Position numbers and translations under genes: made by a program. Below are positions 17,109 to 28,077 of a stretch of DNA of 64,000 bases, piece by piece; position 1 is the stretch's first letter; each line of letters starts with the position of its first letter. A model generated the notes under the pieces. The model saw only the letters and a list, made by a program, of their open reading frames with translations, searched no databases and was not told the DNA's origin. The DNA is from JACJWR01 sp963752505 (GTDB lineage Bacteria; Actinomycetota; Actinomycetes; S36-B12; UBA10799): NCBI GenBank assembly GCA_963752505.1, contig CAVVYM010000001.1, forward strand, positions 186,001-250,000, given 5' to 3'.

Positions 17109-18496
17109 GGCTGGGCCTCCTCCAATTGTGCGGAAAGTGAGACAAGTAACGCTTCTTCATACGGCCGACCGGCGAACTGCACACCGACCGGCAAGCGAGC
17201 GGGACTCCAGTTCAGCGGCACGTTGATGGCCGGCTGGCCGGTCACGTTGTAGACCGCGGTGTAGGACGCCCACTGCTTCTGCGCCTCGAAGTCTGCCGCT
17301 GGATCGTCGTCGTTGCGCATCGACCCGACAGGAAAGGCGACATCGGTTGCGGTTGGGCTGAGCACCGCGTCGAATTGCTGGGTCTGCAGGATCGCTGCGC
17401 GCGACAGGGCGCGAATCTGCCCCACCGCTCCCGCCAACTGTGCCGCGCCGTACCGGTCGCCCCTCTCGCGCAGGTGACGGGTCAGGGGGGTCAGCGTCAC
17501 CTCGAGTTCCGGCGGCAGGGCCACGCTCGCGGCCAGCGCCGTCCACAGCACGTCGAAGAGGTCGACCGCGGATCGGGGCAGCGGAGGGGCAATCTCGACC
17601 ACCTCGTGTCCCAACTCGACAAGTAGCCCCACCGTGGCGTCGATCGCGTCCCTCACCGTTGCGCTCGGCGCTGTGTCACCCACTATCGGTTCCGTGAAGT
17701 AGCCGATGCGCAAGCGTCCGGGCGGACGCCGAGTGGCTGCCAGGAAGCTCTCGTGGGGTGCCGGGGCGTGGAAGGGATCTCCCGCTCCGGCGTGCTCGCA
17801 CATGACGTCGAGCAGCGCGGCTGCGTCGGCCACGGTGCGCGCCAGCGGACCGAGCGTGACAAGGTCACCCACCCCGTAGTTGTAGGGCCCGACGCTGACC
17901 CGGCCGCGGGAGGCCTTGATGCCCACCAGACCGCACACGGCAGCGGGCAGTCGGATGGAGCCGCCGCCATCGCTTCCCTGCGCGATCGGCGCGAGGCCCG
18001 TCGCGACAGCGGCCCCGGCGCCACCGGAGGATCCCGCTGCCGACAACCGCAGATCCCAGGGGGTTCGCGCCGGAGGGAAACCGTCCGGCTCGGTGTAGCA
18101 GGGCAACCCGAATTCGGGCGCCGCGGTCTTTCCCGTAAAGATCAGACCGGCCTCACGCATGGCGGCGACCACGTTGGTGTCGGATTCGAAACTGACCTGC
18201 AGCGCCGGGTTGCCGAAGCCGGTGGGAACCCCTGCGATGACTTCCAGGTCTTTGATGGGGCACACCACGCCGAACAACGACGCCTCCGCAGGCACGTTGG
18301 CGGCCGCCACCGCTGCATCTGCCGCACGTGCTGCGGCCAAGGCGGATTCGGGCAGAAGCCGCGCAAAGGCGCCCACTTCGTCGTTCAGCCGGGAACTTCT
18401 GTCGAGGTAGTGGGTGGTGAGTTCGACCGCCGAGATCTCGCGAGCCGCGATGGCCTGCGCCTGCTCCAATGCAGTCAGGTCGTGCAACTCGGCCAT
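17078..18496 (-). CDS. Amidase (amidase signature family)
   Basis: The product has 472 residues and the Ser-cisSer-Lys triad: Lys82 in CPIKDLE, the cis-Ser in AAGSSGGAG (156/157) and the nucleophile Ser180 in GSDGGGSIRLPA. Length and motifs fit a stand-alone amidase rather than GatA, since no gatB or gatC is near. The substrate is unknown. The start ATG at 18496 has a TAGCCT box 7 nt upstream and no Shine-Dalgarno. malQ follows with an overlap, so both are probably transcribed together. Confidence 0.9.
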   Translation of the reverse strand: MAELHDLTALEQAQAIAAREISAVELTTHYLDRSSRLNDEVGAFARLLPESALAAARAADAAVAAANVPAEASLFGVVCPIKDLEVIAGVPTGFGNPALQVSFESDTNVVAAMREAGLIFTGKTAAPEFGLPCYTEPDGFPPARTPWDLRLSAAGSSGGAGAAVATGLAPIAQGSDGGGSIRLPAAVCGLVGIKASRGRVSVGPYNYGVGDLVTLGPLARTVADAAALLDVMCEHAGAGDPFHAPAPHESFLAATRRPPGRLRIGYFTEPIVGDTAPSATVRDAIDATVGLLVELGHEVVEIAPPLPRSAVDLFDVLWTALAASVALPPELEVTLTPLTRHLRERGDRYGAAQLAGAVGQIRALSRAAILQTQQFDAVLSPTATDVAFPVGSMRNDDDPAADFEAQKQWASYTAVYNVTGQPAINVPLNWSPARLPVGVQFAGRPYEEALLVSLSAQLEEAQPWLNRRPSLW

Positions 18497-18503
18497 GGTT
18501 GGA

Positions 18504-18509
18504 AGGCTA
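18504..18509 (-). promoter_or_regulatory. -10 box TAGCCT, leaderless-type
   Basis: It is on the minus strand, 7 nt before the amidase ATG at 18496. Confidence 0.45.
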
Positions 18510-18616
18510 TGGCTTCGACAGGGCTGGCGCGCACCGAATCAGCAAGACACCGCAGCCAGTTCACTCATCCGACCCGCCGGGTCTGAAGCAGGCGGCAGGG
18601 TCTCCTGGGCGGTGTG

Positions 18617-18988
18617 TCAGGGGGCCGCCTTGTGATGCCGGCCGCGCAGCCAGACCGTCAGCGCACCGAGCCCGAAGCCAAGTGCCAGCACCACGACCAA
18701 CGCCACGACGAGGGGGACTTCGGCCTTGAAGAAGACGAAGTTGATGTGGGCGGGCTCGGTGTTCAGCAGCAGCAGCGCCACCACATAGACCGCACCCACG
18801 ACCCACAGCGTCGGCTTGATGTAGCCCACCATCGCTCGCGCCGGCGGCCCTTGGCCGTACACCTCCACCTTTGGTTCCGTCCGTGCCGCGGGTATCGAGC
18901 CCTTCGCCGCGGAGTCCTTGGACTCCCCGGTCGGGGGCGGGGCGCCGCTGTCTTTGCCGCTCGGGCCTTTACCTTCGGGATCATTCAT
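18617..18988 (-). CDS. LapA-type (DUF1049) membrane protein
   Basis: The product has 123 residues: a Pro/Ser/Lys-rich cytoplasmic N-terminus of about 50 residues, then two hydrophobic helices. Between them is the LapA-type signature NTEPAHINFVFFKAEVPL, and GLGALTVWLRGR follows the second helix. In E. coli LapA acts with LapB in lipopolysaccharide control, but actinobacterial homologues have no known role. The ATG at 18988 has a TAGCCT box 6 nt upstream. Confidence 0.75.
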   Translation of the reverse strand: MNDPEGKGPSGKDSGAPPPTGESKDSAAKGSIPAARTEPKVEVYGQGPPARAMVGYIKPTLWVVGAVYVVALLLLNTEPAHINFVFFKAEVPLVVALVVVLALGFGLGALTVWLRGRHHKAAP

Positions 18989-18994
18989 GCGCCC

Positions 18995-19000
18995 AGGCTA
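18995..19000 (-). promoter_or_regulatory. -10 box TAGCCT, leaderless-type
   Basis: It is on the minus strand, 6 nt before the LapA-type ATG at 18988. Confidence 0.45.
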
Positions 19001-19198
19001 TCGCCGCTACCCGTCTGCAAGGTCGCTTTGTTTCGTGCCAATTCGCGCGGCAACGCAACCGACGGCGTGCTGGCCCACGCCTCGGCAACCACCGAGGCGG
19101 CTGCGGAACCAGCCGCTGAGGTGACTGCGCAGGGAATTGACGCCCGGCAGGACCTCAGCCGACATGCAGCGAGGCGCGCACCGCGCCACACTGGGCCT

Positions 19199-20755
19199 AT
19201 GGATTCACCTGCCAAGTTGTGCCTGGTCACCGGTGCCACCGGCTACATCGGGGGTCGATTAGTGCCCGAGCTGCTCGCAGCCGGCTATCGGGTCCGGGTT
19301 CTCTCCCGCCATCCTGATCGGCTGCGCGACGTCAGCTGGTTTGGCAGCGTGGAGGTGGTGCGCGGGGACGCGGGCGAGCCGGATCAGGTGCGCGCCGCGC
19401 TTCGCGGCGTCGACGTGGCGTACTACCTGCTGCACTCGCTGCAACTCGGCGAGGGCTTCGAGGAGGTGGAGCGCAACTTGGCGAGGCTGTTCGCCGCAAC
19501 GGCCCGCGACGAAGGCGTCGGACGCATCGTCTACCTCGGTGGCCTCACCCCGGCGTGCAAGCCAGAACAGCTGAGTCCGCATTTGCGCTCCCGCGCCGAA
19601 GTGGGAGAGATTCTGCGCGCCTCCGACGTCCCCACCGCAGAACTCAAGGCCGCAGTGATCATCGGCTCCGGTTCGGCCAGCTTCGAGATGCTGCGCTACT
19701 TGACCGAACGGCTGCCGGCCATGGTGACGCCGCGCTGGGTGCACAACCGCATCCAACCAATCGCCATCCGCGACGTGCTCCGATACCTGGTCGGTTGCGC
19801 TGAATTGCCCCCCGAGGTCAACCGCTCGTTCGACATCGGTGGCCGCGACGTGCTCACCTACCGGCAGATGATGCAGCGGTATGCGGCGGTGGCCGGCCTG
19901 CGCCGACGGATCATCGCGCCGGTACCGGTACTGAGCCCGACACTGTCGGCGCACTGGGTGGGGTTCATCACGCCGGTGCCGGCGAGCATCGCCAAACCGT
20001 TGGTGGAATCACTGCGCAACGAGGTCGTGTGCGCCGAGAACGACATTCAACTGCTGGTCCCCCCGCCACCGAGCGGGCTGCTGACTTTTGAGCGGGCCGT
20101 GGCGTTCGCCCTGGTGCGCGTGCGCGACGCCAACGTGGTCACGCGGTGGTCGAACGCTTCCGTGCCAGGTGCCCCCGCGGAGCCGTTGCCGCACGACCCG
20201 GAGTGGGCGGGCGGAAGCCTCTACACAGACGATCGCAGCAGAGTCGTGGATGCGCCGCCCGATGCCCTGTGGTCGGTCATCGAGGGGATCGGCGGCAACA
20301 ACGGCTGGTACTCCTTCCCGCTGGCATGGGAGGTGCGCGGAGTCCTCGATCGCCTGGTCGGCGGCGTCGGGTTGCGCCGTGGCCGACGCAACGCCCGCTA
20401 CCTGCGCGTCGGGGAGACCGTCGACTTCTGGCGGGTGGAGGAACGACAACCGAACTCGATGCTGCGGCTGCGTGCGGAGATGAAGATGCCCGGCCTGGCC
20501 TGGCTCGAGTTGGGGGTGGAGAAGAACGATGACGGCCGCACCGTCTACCACCAGCGAGCCATTTACCATCCACGCGGGCTGCCCGGCCACGCCTACTGGT
20601 GGTCGGTAGCCCCGTTCCACGGCGTCGTTTTCCAGTCCATGCTGGTGAACATCTCTACCTCGGCCGAACGGGTCGCCGTGGGCCGGGAGTGGGCCGACGA
20701 CACGGTGGTCGAGTCCGAACTGAACTCTCACGGTGACGAGGCACTACTACGCTGA
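19199..20755 (+). CDS. NAD(P)-binding SDR protein with C-terminal DUF2867 domain
   Basis: The product has 518 residues. The N-terminal part is an extended/atypical SDR with a Rossmann loop VTGATGYIGGRL and NmrA-like features (DVAYYLLHSL, VYLGGL). The C-terminal 180 or so residues are a DUF2867 domain, from about LYTDDRSRVVDAPP to the RGLPGHAYWWSVAPFHG motif. The function of this fusion is not known; related single-domain proteins act on complex I-like or lipid substrates. The ATG at 19199 is where the Rossmann fold begins; an open frame runs further upstream but lacks coding logic. It ends 5 bp before glbO. Confidence 0.85.
   Translation: MDSPAKLCLVTGATGYIGGRLVPELLAAGYRVRVLSRHPDRLRDVSWFGSVEVVRGDAGEPDQVRAALRGVDVAYYLLHSLQLGEGFEEVERNLARLFAATARDEGVGRIVYLGGLTPACKPEQLSPHLRSRAEVGEILRASDVPTAELKAAVIIGSGSASFEMLRYLTERLPAMVTPRWVHNRIQPIAIRDVLRYLVGCAELPPEVNRSFDIGGRDVLTYRQMMQRYAAVAGLRRRIIAPVPVLSPTLSAHWVGFITPVPASIAKPLVESLRNEVVCAENDIQLLVPPPPSGLLTFERAVAFALVRVRDANVVTRWSNASVPGAPAEPLPHDPEWAGGSLYTDDRSRVVDAPPDALWSVIEGIGGNNGWYSFPLAWEVRGVLDRLVGGVGLRRGRRNARYLRVGETVDFWRVEERQPNSMLRLRAEMKMPGLAWLELGVEKNDDGRTVYHQRAIYHPRGLPGHAYWWSVAPFHGVVFQSMLVNISTSAERVAVGREWADDTVVESELNSHGDEALLR
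20748..20753 (+). promoter_or_regulatory. -10 box TACGCT inside the end of the SDR gene
   Basis: It ends 7 nt before the GTG start of glbO at 20761 and could give glbO-aglA a separate leaderless transcript. Confidence 0.35.
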
Positions 20756-20760
20756 TCACC

Positions 20761-21165
20761 GTGGATACCTCGGAAACTCCATTCGCCAGATTTGGCGGAC
20801 ACGACTTCTTCGCCGCGTTGGTGGCCGACTTCTACGCTGGCGTCGCAGCCGACGACATTCTCCGGGCCATGTACCCCGAAGACGACCTCGCACCGGCGGC
20901 CGAGCGGCTGCGCATGTTCCTCGAGCAGTACTGGGGAGGCCCCACCACCTACTCCCAGGAACGTGGGCACCCACGGTTGCGGATGCGCCACGCCCCCTAT
21001 CAGATCGATAGCGATGCCCGTGACCGATGGTTGGCGCACATGCGCGCCGCCCTCGACGCGCGCGAGCTTCCCGCTGACGTGGACGCGCAGATGTGGACGT
21101 ACCTCTCCAACGCGGCGTACGCCATGGTCAACACCGGTTTCTTGGAGGCACCCGGTGAACGGTGA
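20761..21165 (+). CDS. glbO: Group II truncated hemoglobin (trHbO type)
   Basis: The product has 134 residues. Proximal His77 lies in RMRHAPYQI and the group II marker Trp90 (G8) in RDRWLAHM. Tyr25 (B10) and Tyr38 (CD1, in AMYPED) would line the distal pocket. Such proteins bind O2, NO or peroxide and are tied to respiration and redox protection. The GTG start is set by the length of the family and the -10 box 7 nt upstream. The 3' end overlaps the alpha-glucosidase start by 11 bp, the same order as glbO-aglA in M. tuberculosis. Confidence 0.92.
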   Translation: MDTSETPFARFGGHDFFAALVADFYAGVAADDILRAMYPEDDLAPAAERLRMFLEQYWGGPTTYSQERGHPRLRMRHAPYQIDSDARDRWLAHMRAALDARELPADVDAQMWTYLSNAAYAMVNTGFLEAPGER

Positions 21166-22918
21166 AACAAGCACGACCGGTGGGACGACACCGATGACGT
21201 CGCACGATTCGACGACTCGCGCCGAACAGGCCCAGGGCGCCGGCGATGATCTGTGGTGGAAGGACGCCGTCGTCTATCAGATCTACGTTCGTTCATTCGC
21301 AGACTCCGACGGCGACGGCATCGGGGACCTGCCGGGCATCACGGCACGTCTCGATGCGGTGGCCGATCTCGGCGTGGACGCGATCTGGCTCACGCCGTTC
21401 TACGTCTCACCGCAGAACGACGGCGGCTACGACGTGGCCGACTATCGCGACGTCGATCCGCTCTTCGGCTCCCTGGCCGACGCTGAGCGTCTGATCTCGC
21501 GAGCCCACGAGCGAGGCCTGAAGGTGTTCGTGGACATCGTCCCCAACCACACCAGCATCAACCACCGGTGGTTCGTCGAGGCCACCGCGACTGCGCCGGG
21601 TTCCACGGCCTGGGGCCGCTACCACTGCGTGGCGGGAAGCGGACCGGACCGTTCGGAACCGCCCAATGACTGGGTGTCCGTATTCGGCGGGCCGGCCTGG
21701 TCGCCCATCGTCGACGCTTCCGGTGAGGCCACAGGCTACTGGTACCTGCACCTGTTCGACGACTCGCAACCGGACCTCAACTGGTCGCATCCCGACGTCG
21801 CAGACGAGATGGCCTCGACGCTGCGCTTCTGGTTCGACCGAGGCGTCGACGGCTTTCGGATCGATGTCGCGCACGGCCTGGAGAAGGCCGCCGGATACCC
21901 CTCGCTGGCGTCGGTCGGCCAAACCCCCGAGGAGGGCGCCGTCCGACTCTTCGAGGATGTCCAGCCGGCGCCGTGCTGGGATCAGCCCGGGGTGCATGAC
22001 ACATTCCGATCCTGGCGGGCCATCGCCGACGCCTACGCCCCGACCCGGGTCTTCTGCGGCGAGGTGTGGGTGACCACGCCCGCCCGGCAGGCGGCCTATG
22101 TGCGTCCCGACGAACTGCACACCGTTTTCAACTTCGATTTCCTCAAAGCGCCCTGGTTCGCCGACGGCATCAAGGCGATCGTCGACGATTCACTGAGCGC
22201 CAACGGCCTCGTCGCGGCCCCGACCACGTGGGTGCTCAGCAACCACGACGTGACTCGGCACGCGTCCCGGTTCAGCGACAAGCCGGATGTCGCGCTGCTC
22301 CGAGCCAGGGCGCTCACCGCGTTCATGCTGGGGCTGCCCGGGCCGGCCTACCTCTACCAGGGCGAGGAGCTCGGCCTACCGGAGGTGTTCGACCTGCCGG
22401 CGGACGTTCGTGCCGACCCCATCTTCTTTCGCACCGACGGCGAACAGCTCGGCCGCGACGGCTGCCGGGTTCCGCTTCCCTGGTCGGCGACGGCCCCCTC
22501 CTACGGTTTCGGCCCGAGTACGAACTCTTGGCTTCCGCAACCGCCCACCTGGGCTGACTACGCCCGCGACGTGAGCGCCCAAGGCGACCCGGGCCAGGCC
22601 GAACCGGACACGGTGCTGGCGCTCTACCGTCGCCTGCTCGCAGTGCGCAAGGCCCATCCCAGCCTCGGACTGGGCGACTACGAGCCCGGCGCCGGATCGT
22701 TGGACTGGGTGGAGTTGGGCCGCGACGTGATCGCCTTCGACCGCGCCGGAGAGCGTCCGGTGCGAGTGGTGTTGAACACGGGCACCTCACCGGTGGCAGT
22801 TCCGGGCGACTACGAACTGCTTGTCGGGTCTGGCGGCGCAGACCGGGTGGTGACCGTGGAACCCAGCGGGGTCACGGTGCCCCCCGACTGTGCGGTCTGG
22901 CTCGAAGCCCGACCCTAG
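21155..22918 (+). CDS. aglA: GH13 alpha-glucosidase / oligo-1,6-glucosidase
   Basis: The product has 587 residues. It hydrolyses alpha-glucosidic bonds of maltose or isomaltose-type oligosaccharides. The conserved GH13 regions are present: DIVPNHT, GFRIDVAHG (nucleophile Asp237), CGEVWV (acid/base Glu303) and LSNHDVTRH (Asp365). The N-terminus WWKDAVVYQIYVRSFADSDG is typical. The GTG at 21155 is preferred because GGAGG sits 6 nt upstream inside the globin gene; an ATG at 21194 is the alternative. It is translationally coupled to glbO. Confidence 0.9.
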   Translation: MNGETSTTGGTTPMTSHDSTTRAEQAQGAGDDLWWKDAVVYQIYVRSFADSDGDGIGDLPGITARLDAVADLGVDAIWLTPFYVSPQNDGGYDVADYRDVDPLFGSLADAERLISRAHERGLKVFVDIVPNHTSINHRWFVEATATAPGSTAWGRYHCVAGSGPDRSEPPNDWVSVFGGPAWSPIVDASGEATGYWYLHLFDDSQPDLNWSHPDVADEMASTLRFWFDRGVDGFRIDVAHGLEKAAGYPSLASVGQTPEEGAVRLFEDVQPAPCWDQPGVHDTFRSWRAIADAYAPTRVFCGEVWVTTPARQAAYVRPDELHTVFNFDFLKAPWFADGIKAIVDDSLSANGLVAAPTTWVLSNHDVTRHASRFSDKPDVALLRARALTAFMLGLPGPAYLYQGEELGLPEVFDLPADVRADPIFFRTDGEQLGRDGCRVPLPWSATAPSYGFGPSTNSWLPQPPTWADYARDVSAQGDPGQAEPDTVLALYRRLLAVRKAHPSLGLGDYEPGAGSLDWVELGRDVIAFDRAGERPVRVVLNTGTSPVAVPGDYELLVGSGGADRVVTVEPSGVTVPPDCAVWLEARP

Positions 22919-22936
22919 CCGGTCGCGCGCTCCAGG

Positions 22937-23605
22937 CTATTTGACGACCGCCAACGGGATGCCGGCGTAGGACTCGGGCGGCGCCACGAACACTTGGCCC
23001 GCCGGGGTCTGCATGCGCTTCCAGCCGGCACGGGTGGCGGATTCGATGCGCGCACCCGGGTGCGTGAGCATGCCCAGCGACTTCGCCGCGTGCAGGGCCT
23101 TGAGCGGCATTCCGCCCCACGACGGTTTCGCCCACCACTGATCGGCGACGAGGCGTTTGGCGTCCTCACTGTCGCCAGCCTTCTCCTGTGCCGCGTCGAA
23201 TTCAGCTAGGGCGGCCTCGACTGCGGCGGACACCTCCGAGGCCGTGGCCTTCTCCGCCGGGATCCATCCGTCCCGGTTGGGCAGTGCCGCCAACGCCGGT
23301 GGCATGTCGCGGGCGTCGGGTAGCTGAACCGCCAGCGGGCCCGCCTCCGCCGCGGGGTTGGTCACATCACCGAGCACATCGCGCAACCGATGTGCCGACA
23401 CGGGACGGTCGATGGCCTGGGCGGGCGGCTCCACCAGCGGTACCGCCATGAAGACCAGCACACCCATCGGGGCATCTGCATAGATCCCGAGTGCACGGTC
23501 GGTGCTCAACGCTCGCACGACCGCCGACTCGTTCCAGCGGACGAGTTTGCCGAGCACTCCCGCCAGGTGTACGCGCACGTCTTTCGACAGGATCACTGTG
23601 GTCAT
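22937..23605 (-). CDS. Conserved hypothetical protein of the ettA operon
   Basis: The product has 222 residues with no membrane segment or signal peptide. The N-terminus runs TVILSKDVRVHLAGVLGKLV, and a later segment DQWWAKPSWGGMPLKALHAA is Trp-rich. No catalytic motif is recognised. It overlaps the thioesterase stop by 4 bp (ATGA), and GGAGAG stands 8 nt upstream. Actinobacteria often carry such a gene beside the thioesterase, corresponding by position to Rv2474c. Confidence 0.75.
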   Translation of the reverse strand: MTTVILSKDVRVHLAGVLGKLVRWNESAVVRALSTDRALGIYADAPMGVLVFMAVPLVEPPAQAIDRPVSAHRLRDVLGDVTNPAAEAGPLAVQLPDARDMPPALAALPNRDGWIPAEKATASEVSAAVEAALAEFDAAQEKAGDSEDAKRLVADQWWAKPSWGGMPLKALHAAKSLGMLTHPGARIESATRAGWKRMQTPAGQVFVAPPESYAGIPLAVVK

Positions 23606-24018
23606 GACTCATTCTCTCCGGAGTCCACCAGCAGTGCCTCCCGAATCGACTCCGGGATAGCCAGCGCGGCACCGGTCGATCTGTCGATGGCCACCAGCAC
23701 CGTGGTGATTGCCGCGTAGACGACGTCGTCGGCGGGTTCTCTGACCGCCCCTTGCAGGGTGATCGAACTGCGTCCCACCGCGCTCACCGCCGAGTCGACC
23801 GCGACGGGTTCGGGACGGTAGATCAACGGCCGCAGGTAGTCGATCTCGTGTCGACGCACCACCAGGACCATGTCGGTCTCTCGCGGCAGGTGCAGCACGG
23901 ACATGACCAACTTGGCCCTGGCGAGTTCGAAGTAGTTCAGGAACGCCGCATTGTGGACGTGGCCGAGAGCATCCATGTCGGCCCACCTCATCTGGGCCAT
24001 CACCCGCGTGGCAACCAC
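23602..24018 (-). CDS. Acyl-CoA thioesterase, hotdog fold (4HBT)
   Basis: The product has 138 residues. The 4HBT motif WADMDALGHVHNAAFLNYFE holds the catalytic Asp and the Gly-His-Val region. Homologues cleave medium or long acyl-CoA. It starts 4 bp after ettA and overlaps the next gene by 4 bp, so the three are an operon. The start could be GTG 24018 or ATG a few codons in. It corresponds by position to Rv2475c. Confidence 0.88.
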   Translation of the reverse strand: MVATRVMAQMRWADMDALGHVHNAAFLNYFELARAKLVMSVLHLPRETDMVLVVRRHEIDYLRPLIYRPEPVAVDSAVSAVGRSSITLQGAVREPADDVVYAAITTVLVAIDRSTGAALAIPESIREALLVDSGENES

Positions 24019-24022
24019 GGCG

Positions 24023-25717
<1,695 letters not shown>

Positions 25718-25725
25718 GCTCCCAA

Positions 25726-25731
25726 ACCCTA
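25726..25731 (-). promoter_or_regulatory. -10 box TAGGGT, leaderless-type
   Basis: It is on the minus strand, 8 nt before the ettA ATG at 25717. Confidence 0.4.
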
Positions 25732-25756
25732 GTCGGCTGGTGCGGTGCCGCCGTGG

Positions 25757-26248
25757 TCAGGCTGGAACCGCCTCTGCCTCGCCCGTTGAGCCCCGCTGCG
25801 CCCCGCAGAGCCCTGGCTCGGCGGCCTCGCCTCTGGCCGGGGTCTTGCGATCGCTCGATTCCGGAGCCGACGTCGTCGCGCCGGGTGACTTGTGGCTGCG
25901 CGCGAACCGCGCAGTACCGCGGGAGAGATCGTGCCCCACCGCTTGGGCATCGACTTCAACGGTCACCCGCGGGCGACCGTCATCGCTCCACTCACGCACC
26001 CGGAGACGACCCACCACAACCACTGACTCGCCCTTGCGGATGCTGGCTGCGACGTGATCCGCGAGAGCTCGCCAGGCAAACACCGTCACGAAAGACGGCT
26101 CCTGATCGACGAAGGTGCCGGCCGTCGAATCGAATCGCCGAGGCTGGCTCACCATCCGGAACCTGGCCATGGACAGACCCGATTGTGTGGTGGTGTGCCG
26201 GACGTCGGTGACGGCAGTTCCGATCATTGACGTGGTGATGACGTGCAT
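25757..26248 (-). CDS. ssb: Single-stranded DNA-binding protein (second, SsbB-like paralogue)
   Basis: The product has 163 residues. The OB-fold core is visible, with MARFRMVSQPRRFD, FVTVFAWRALADHVAASI and KGESVVVVGRLRVREW as in actinobacterial SSB. The C-terminus is Ser/Ala/Arg-rich and lacks the acidic DDDIPF-type tip of the main SSB, which fits the accessory paralogue found next to ettA in mycobacteria (Rv2478c position). A GGGGGAG lies very close to the chosen ATG, so the exact start is unsure. Confidence 0.85.
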   Translation of the reverse strand: MHVITTSMIGTAVTDVRHTTTQSGLSMARFRMVSQPRRFDSTAGTFVDQEPSFVTVFAWRALADHVAASIRKGESVVVVGRLRVREWSDDGRPRVTVEVDAQAVGHDLSRGTARFARSHKSPGATTSAPESSDRKTPARGEAAEPGLCGAQRGSTGEAEAVPA

Positions 26249-26375
26249 GACTCCCCCTGGACTGATCTGCGTTCCGGCCGCGAAGTCGACCGCTAGGCAT
26301 CACTCTGCCGGTTCCGCAGGGCTGCGGACAGGGCAATCTCGGCGGCTGTGGACAAGTCGCTTCCCCCGGTGCAAC

Positions 26376-26381
26376 TAGAGT
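26376..26381 (+). promoter_or_regulatory. -10 box TAGAGT, leaderless-type
   Basis: It ends 7 nt before the GTG at 26389. Confidence 0.45.
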
Positions 26382-26388
26382 CGTTCGT

Positions 26389-26763
26389 GTGGATGAACTC
26401 ACGCGGCTGTCGACCGGCAAGTACCTGTCCCTGACCACATTTCGCAAGTCCGGTGACCCCGTCGCCACACCTGTCTGGGTGGTTCGCGATGGGGATCGCC
26501 TGTGCGTCACCACGCAGATCGATTCAGGCAAGGTCAAGAGACTGCGCAACAACCCCAAGGTCCTCCTCGCCCCGTGCGATATGCGCGGAAAGCTGACCGG
26601 TGAGCAAGTACCCGGCACCGCGGAACTGCTTGATCCCGAGGAGTCCCGCCGCGTCGATGCCTTGGTGAAGAAGCGCTACGGCATCATAGGCCGGGCCATC
26701 GGCCTCGCCAGTGCGCTGCGGCGCTCATCAGGTTCGATCGGACTTGCCATCACGCCCGAGTAG
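26389..26763 (+). CDS. PPOX class F420-dependent oxidoreductase
   Basis: The product has 124 residues with the split-barrel flavin/deazaflavin fold: an N-terminal YLSLTTFRKSGDPVATPVWV, then DSGKVKRLRNNPKVLLAPCD, with the KxxRLRxNPxVxLAP cofactor pattern of the F420-binding group. The reaction is a two-electron reduction with F420H2, substrate unknown. The start is GTG. It stands alone between ssb and the DUF3152 gene. Confidence 0.85.
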   Translation: MDELTRLSTGKYLSLTTFRKSGDPVATPVWVVRDGDRLCVTTQIDSGKVKRLRNNPKVLLAPCDMRGKLTGEQVPGTAELLDPEESRRVDALVKKRYGIIGRAIGLASALRRSSGSIGLAITPE

Positions 26764-26835
26764 TACACCGCAACGGGTCGATACAGGGGTAACGTTGACA
26801 TCACGACACATTCACGACTCGGGTATGAGGTAACC

Positions 26836-27777
26836 ATGGGGCGCCAAGACGCCACCGACACGGCACGGGATGAGGAGCCCGAACAGGCGCCTCACGCTAG
26901 TTTGACCCGCCGCGGTCGGGCGACAGTCGCCGCCGCGATCGGCGCCGCGGCGGCCCTGCTGGCCTTGGGGACCCTTGCGCAGGCGGATCAGGTGTCGGGA
27001 GCGCAGGAGGCGACCACCGCCGCGGTTCTCGGACCAGAACCCGCCAAGGCCGCCCCAGCCGCCCTGCCCTCCCCCGCAGTTGGCTTGACGCCCATCGATC
27101 CCCCACCGACGCAGGCACCCGAATCACCCACGGCTGGCACTGACTCGCCCGCCGCAGCACCGGGCGGCGAAGTCGTGGTCGCGCCAGTTCCCAGTACCGA
27201 GGAAACCGCGGTTCCCGCGCCCCAGGTCCAGTTGATCAGCAACGACGACGGCTTGCCACAAACCGTCATCGCCCCCGGCGATGGGCCGGTGGTCGGCCTC
27301 GAGCAGTGGAATGTCTTCACGTACACGGTCGAGGCGGACGCCTCACTTGCCGCTGAGATGCCCACTTTCGTGCAGATGGTGGAAGACACCCTGGGCAACA
27401 CCTCGAACGGATGGGCCGCCGACCCTACATACGCGTTCCAGCGCATCGAACGTCCCGCCGACGCGTCCATTCGCATCGTGCTCGCGCCTCCAGCGGTGGT
27501 GGATGACATGTGTGCTCGGGTTGGCCTATACACGGAGGGCCTGTACTCGTGTTGGGACGGCATCCACACCATGTTGAACTCTGACCGGTGGTTCACCGCG
27601 ACTCCCGAGTTCTCCGATCTGGGCGTCTACCGGTCCTATCTGATCAACCACGAGGTGGGCCACGGGCTTGGCCGCGACCACGAGTTCTGCGCGGGTCCAG
27701 ATGCGATCGCCCCGGTGATGCAGCAGCAGTCCATCAGCCTGCAGGGTTGCCGGGAGAATGCTTGGCCACATCCCTAG
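26836..27777 (+). CDS. DUF3152 domain-containing exported protein, putative zinc metalloprotease
   Basis: The product has 313 residues. One N-terminal hydrophobic segment (ATVAAAIGAAAALLALGTLA) acts as anchor or signal. A Pro/Ala/Thr-rich spacer of about 90 residues precedes the DUF3152 domain. That domain holds HEVGHGLGRDH, a HExxHxxGxxH metzincin-type zinc motif, and four Cys that may pair outside the cell. A GAGGTAACC-like stretch precedes the ATG at 26836. The motif implies peptidase activity but none has been shown for the family. Confidence 0.85.
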   Translation: MGRQDATDTARDEEPEQAPHASLTRRGRATVAAAIGAAAALLALGTLAQADQVSGAQEATTAAVLGPEPAKAAPAALPSPAVGLTPIDPPPTQAPESPTAGTDSPAAAPGGEVVVAPVPSTEETAVPAPQVQLISNDDGLPQTVIAPGDGPVVGLEQWNVFTYTVEADASLAAEMPTFVQMVEDTLGNTSNGWAADPTYAFQRIERPADASIRIVLAPPAVVDDMCARVGLYTEGLYSCWDGIHTMLNSDRWFTATPEFSDLGVYRSYLINHEVGHGLGRDHEFCAGPDAIAPVMQQQSISLQGCRENAWPHP

Positions 27778-27884
27778 GCACCACTACCTGGCACCTTCGG
27801 GGCTGCCGGCAATTCACCGCGATAGGCTGCCAGCGGCGGTGGCACGGCAGGACAATGAGCACCACATCCTGCGGCGCCTCCCTG

Positions 27885-27957
27885 GCGCCCGTAGCTCAAC
27901 GGATAGAGCCGCCGGTTTCTACCCGGCTGGTTGGGGGTTCGAGTCCCTCCGGGCGCG
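27885..27957 (+). tRNA. tRNA-Arg(TCT)
   Basis: The acceptor stem is GCGCCCG/CGGGCGC and the anticodon stem GCCGG/CCGGC, with loop TTTCTAC giving anticodon TCT. The T arm is GGGGG-TTCGAGT-CCCTC. The discriminator base is G and the CCA is not encoded. Confidence 0.95.
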
Positions 27958-28077
27958 CGTATGCGCTCATCAGCGGGGGTTTGCGTGTACCGATGCTGCT
28001 CGATTTTCCCACCGGGCCTAGCCGTAGACGGGCCTGGCCGCTGAACCCCGCCGTGTCACTCGTGGAGCGCGTGAAAG

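Noticed and set aside
18614..19198. Upstream extension of the SDR-DUF2867 protein
   Set aside because: The frame is open but overlaps the LapA-type gene on the other strand and adds no domain; the Rossmann fold begins right after the ATG at 19199.
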